Of a DNA stretch of 64,000 bases, positions 61,787 to 64,000 are shown piece by piece. A program made the translations under genes and the position numbers. Every line of letters begins with the position of its first letter. Position 1 is the first letter of the stretch. A model generated the notes under the pieces. The model was not told the origin of the DNA, searched no databases, and saw nothing but the letters and a program-made list of their open reading frames with translations. Where the stretch lies: NCBI RefSeq assembly GCF_934630535.1, contig NZ_CAKTVU010000008.1:27123-91122 (forward strand), in the 5' to 3' direction. This stretch comes from an uncultured Senegalimassilia sp. (GTDB taxonomy: Bacteria > Actinomycetota > Coriobacteriia > Coriobacteriales > Eggerthellaceae).

Positions 61787-62698
61787 ATGGCAACCCTGAT
61801 AGCCGATAAATACCTCGCATGGGAAAAGGAGTGCGAGGAGCGCTTCAATAAACTAAAAGCCAACGAGGAAGAGCTCAATCGCATCTTTGCCGAAATCTAC
61901 GACATGGTGGGCGAAGTCCCCATCGAGGTTGAGGACAAATACGTGTCGGTGCGTAAGGCCGACCTGCAGCGCGAGATAAAAAGCCTGCTCAGCTACGCGG
62001 TTGGCTGCATGATGGGCCGCTACTCGCTCGACGAGGATGGCTTGATTCTTGCGGATCAGGGCGCCACTGAGGCTGACTACCTTGCACGCATCCCTGACCC
62101 TACGTATCCCTGCGACGACGACGGAATCATCCCTGTGACGGATGACGACTATTTCGGCGATGACGACATCGTTGCCCACACGGTCGAGTTCGTCAAAGCT
62201 GCCTATGGTGAGGAGACTCTGGAGCAGAATCTGCGTTACATTGCCGATGCGCTCGGCGGCGAAGGAAAACCTGCTCGCGATGTCATCCGCTCATACTTCC
62301 TGAAAGACTTCTTCAAGGATCACTGTCAGATTTACAAGAAGCGCCCTATCTACTGGATGTTCGACTCGGGCAAGAAGAATGGCTTCAAGTGCCTGATTTA
62401 CATGCACCGCTACACACCCGAGATGATTGCGCGAATCAGAACCGAGTACATACATCCGCAGCAGCAGCGATATCGCTCGCAGATCGAGTTCTGCGAAAGC
62501 CAGCTCGAATCCGCCTCGGGCAGTCAGCGGATGGCTTTGCAAAAACGCGTAAAGAAGCTTCAGGACCAACTCAAAGAGGCCTCGGACTACGAGCAGGAGG
62601 TCGCGCACTACGCAGAGCAGATGATCGTCATCGACCTCGACGACGGTGTGAAGGTCAATTATGCGAAGTTTGGCGATTTGCTCGCCAAGATCAAATAG
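61787..62698 (+). CDS. Free-standing PglX C-terminal-like protein
   Basis: 303 residues, ATG at 61787 behind AAGGAGG, 11 bases after brxC. It matches the region that normally forms the C-terminus of the BREX methyltransferase PglX: LKANEEELNRIFAEIYDM, VEDKYVSVRKADLQREIKSLLSYAVGCMMGRYSLDEDG, YKKRPIYWMFDSGKKNGFKCLIYMHRY, and a terminal coiled coil ending DLDDGVKVNYAKFGDLLAKIK. In standard systems this is fused after the methylase domain; here it is a separate gene before pglX. It may act as a detached target-recognition part. Whether the pglX at 62708 also has its own C-terminus cannot be seen. Confidence 0.78.
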   Translation: MATLIADKYLAWEKECEERFNKLKANEEELNRIFAEIYDMVGEVPIEVEDKYVSVRKADLQREIKSLLSYAVGCMMGRYSLDEDGLILADQGATEADYLARIPDPTYPCDDDGIIPVTDDDYFGDDDIVAHTVEFVKAAYGEETLEQNLRYIADALGGEGKPARDVIRSYFLKDFFKDHCQIYKKRPIYWMFDSGKKNGFKCLIYMHRYTPEMIARIRTEYIHPQQQRYRSQIEFCESQLESASGSQRMALQKRVKKLQDQLKEASDYEQEVAHYAEQMIVIDLDDGVKVNYAKFGDLLAKIK

Positions 62699-62707
62699 GA
62701 GCCAACG

Positions 62708-64000
62708 ATGAACGATACCGCAATCAAGAACTTTGCGATCTGGGCGCGCCGCGAGCTTATCTCCGACGTGCAGAAGCGCTGTATGAAGTACGGCATCCTG
62801 GAGAAGGGCAGTTTGCCCGCCACCGTCGATTCCATTGATGGTCGCGTGCTCACGTCTATCGAGCGACAGCAGCGCGCTGACTTGTTGCGCATTGCCGCTG
62901 ATGGAGGTTATCGCGAGCTTGTGGAACGTGCGGCATACACCTGGTTTAACCGGCTTCTGGCCATTCGCTTTATGGAGGTTAACGACAGGCTTCCCAGTCA
63001 TGTTCGCGTGCTGTCTGGTGCTGACGGTGCGCTTCGTCCCCAAGCGCTTGCCGAGGCTATGGACTTGCCCCTTGAAGCGCTCGATTCGACTCAGGTTGCC
63101 GAGCTGATTCAGCGCGGCGATGACGAGGCGCTTTTCAGGGAGATTTTCTTGGCGCAGTGCGATGAGCTTGCTACTTGCATGCCTGCTGTCTTTGAAAAGA
63201 TTGGCGGGTCTATGGAGCTTCTTCTGCCCGATAGCCTCCTGCGCGAAGACGGCGTCGTGGAGAAGCTCGTGACTTCCATTCCCGAGGAGGACTGGCGCGA
63301 GGGCGTCGAAATCGTAGGGTGGATGTACCAGTACTACGTTAGCGAGCGCAAAGACGAAGTGTTTGCTAGCTTCAAGAAGGGTAAGAAAGCCGAGCGGGAA
63401 TCTATTGCGCCAGCAACCCAGCTATTTACGCCCAACTGGATCGTGCGCTACCTTACCGAGAACTCGCTCGGGCGCTTATGGATGCTCAACAAGCCCAACT
63501 CTTCGCTGCCTGATGATATGCCGCACTTCGTCAAGCCCGACGAGGATGCCGAGACCGAGTTTAAGAAAATATCAAGTCCCGAGGAGATCACGGTGGTCGA
63601 CCCTGCTTGCGGTTCGGGCCATATCCTTGTATACGCGTTCGAGCTGTTGTCGAAGATGTACATCGAAGAAGGCTATACCGGCCGCGATGCTGCAAGGCTG
63701 ATTCTCGAGAAGAACCTTTCGGGTATGGAAATCGACCCTCGCGCCGGTGCTATGGCATCGTTCGCGTTAACGATGAAAGCATGTGAACTTGACTCGCGCT
63801 TTTTGCGCCGTGGCGTGAGCCCACGTATAACCGTGCTTAGCCGCGTTGAATTTGAGCCCGAGGAGCTGCAGTACGTCGAAAATCTGCGCAATCGCCCTGA
63901 GCTGATGGATGCGGCAGCTCATTTGGACGAATGCGGTAGCTTGCTCACCGTGAGCTCCGAAGACTTGGAAGCCATCGCAAGGGACCTCGCGTCCCTTGCA
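62708..64000 (+). CDS. pglX: BREX adenine-specific DNA methyltransferase PglX, 3' end outside window
   Basis: ATG at 62708 behind AGGAG; the frame is open to the last base (431 codons). N-terminal helical region with FAIWARRELISDVQKRCMKYGI and ERAAYTWFNRLLAIRFMEVND, a family hallmark, then FTPNWIVRYLTENSLGRLW and SAM-binding motif I VVDPACGSGHILVYAFE, followed by GMEIDPRAGAMASFALTMKA. The catalytic NPPY motif would lie beyond the window. PglX methylates the non-palindromic BREX site to mark self DNA. Preceded by the free-standing C-terminal-like gene. Confidence 0.92.
   Translation, partial: MNDTAIKNFAIWARRELISDVQKRCMKYGILEKGSLPATVDSIDGRVLTSIERQQRADLLRIAADGGYRELVERAAYTWFNRLLAIRFMEVNDRLPSHVRVLSGADGALRPQALAEAMDLPLEALDSTQVAELIQRGDDEALFREIFLAQCDELATCMPAVFEKIGGSMELLLPDSLLREDGVVEKLVTSIPEEDWREGVEIVGWMYQYYVSERKDEVFASFKKGKKAERESIAPATQLFTPNWIVRYLTENSLGRLWMLNKPNSSLPDDMPHFVKPDEDAETEFKKISSPEEITVVDPACGSGHILVYAFELLSKMYIEEGYTGRDAARLILEKNLSGMEIDPRAGAMASFALTMKACELDSRFLRRGVSPRITVLSRVEFEPEELQYVENLRNRPELMDAAAHLDECGSLLTVSSEDLEAIARDLASLA

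Noticed and set aside
1..64000. tRNA, rRNA, prophage or integrase genes.
   Set aside because: I looked for these on both strands and saw none that I could support.

Overview
The window looks like a chromosomal segment of a high-GC anaerobic actinobacterium of the class Coriobacteriia, probably an Eggerthellaceae-type gut bacterium. The basis is GC-rich codon use, very large secreted proteins with Ala/Ser/Asp-rich starts, a class B sortase, strong GGAGG ribosome sites and a Tat-type lipoprotein. The taxon is an inference; there is no rRNA gene to confirm it.

Region 1 (about 1-25,200) is the most unusual part. It encodes nine small membrane-targeted proteins of the TasA/camelysin (SipW-substrate) type: short basic N-terminus, one hydrophobic segment followed in most by an A-x-A-W-F-like box, then a beta-rich secreted domain that in several ends in a W-x-E-G-x-D-x-x-C motif. 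With them are a 3,636-residue secreted GLUG-repeat protein, two ER-type (Ser/His) SipW-like signal peptidases, a membrane-anchored McrB-like AAA+ ATPase and a DUF2357-like protein whose usual nuclease end is replaced by a long Ala/Glu coiled coil. I read this as a surface-fibre locus with its own processing peptidases and a co-opted restriction-type ATPase pair. To my knowledge this combination has not been described.

Region 2 (25,200-47,300) holds serine acetyltransferase (cysE), a polyphosphate module (ppk1, ppx, and a two-domain ppk2/pap further on), a second giant surface protein (3,406 residues: BspA-type LRRs, about 20 InlB-like repeats, Ig/MBG-like domains, a Pro-Asp-Gly spacer and an LGQTG sorting signal), a 32-residue membrane micropeptide, a class B sortase whose gene overlaps purF, then purF and purM.

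Region 3 (47,300-56,000) holds an aminotransferase with a long leader, an SsuABC/NMT1-type ABC transporter (ATPase, Cys-rich Tat lipoprotein, permease), a glycerol-dehydrogenase-like Fe-ADH, and a probable methionine gamma-lyase. It ends with a shrunken, catalytically dead copy of the aminotransferase that keeps the same leader. Hairpin repeats built from 27-base units with a GGGGACG core recur at five intergenic sites across regions 2 and 3.

Region 4 (56,400-64,000) is a defence island with visibly lower GC. A serpin gene remnant at its edge is followed by a small ribbon-helix-helix-like protein, then BREX type 1 genes brxA, brxB, brxC, a free-standing PglX C-terminal-like protein, and the start of pglX, which runs off the window.
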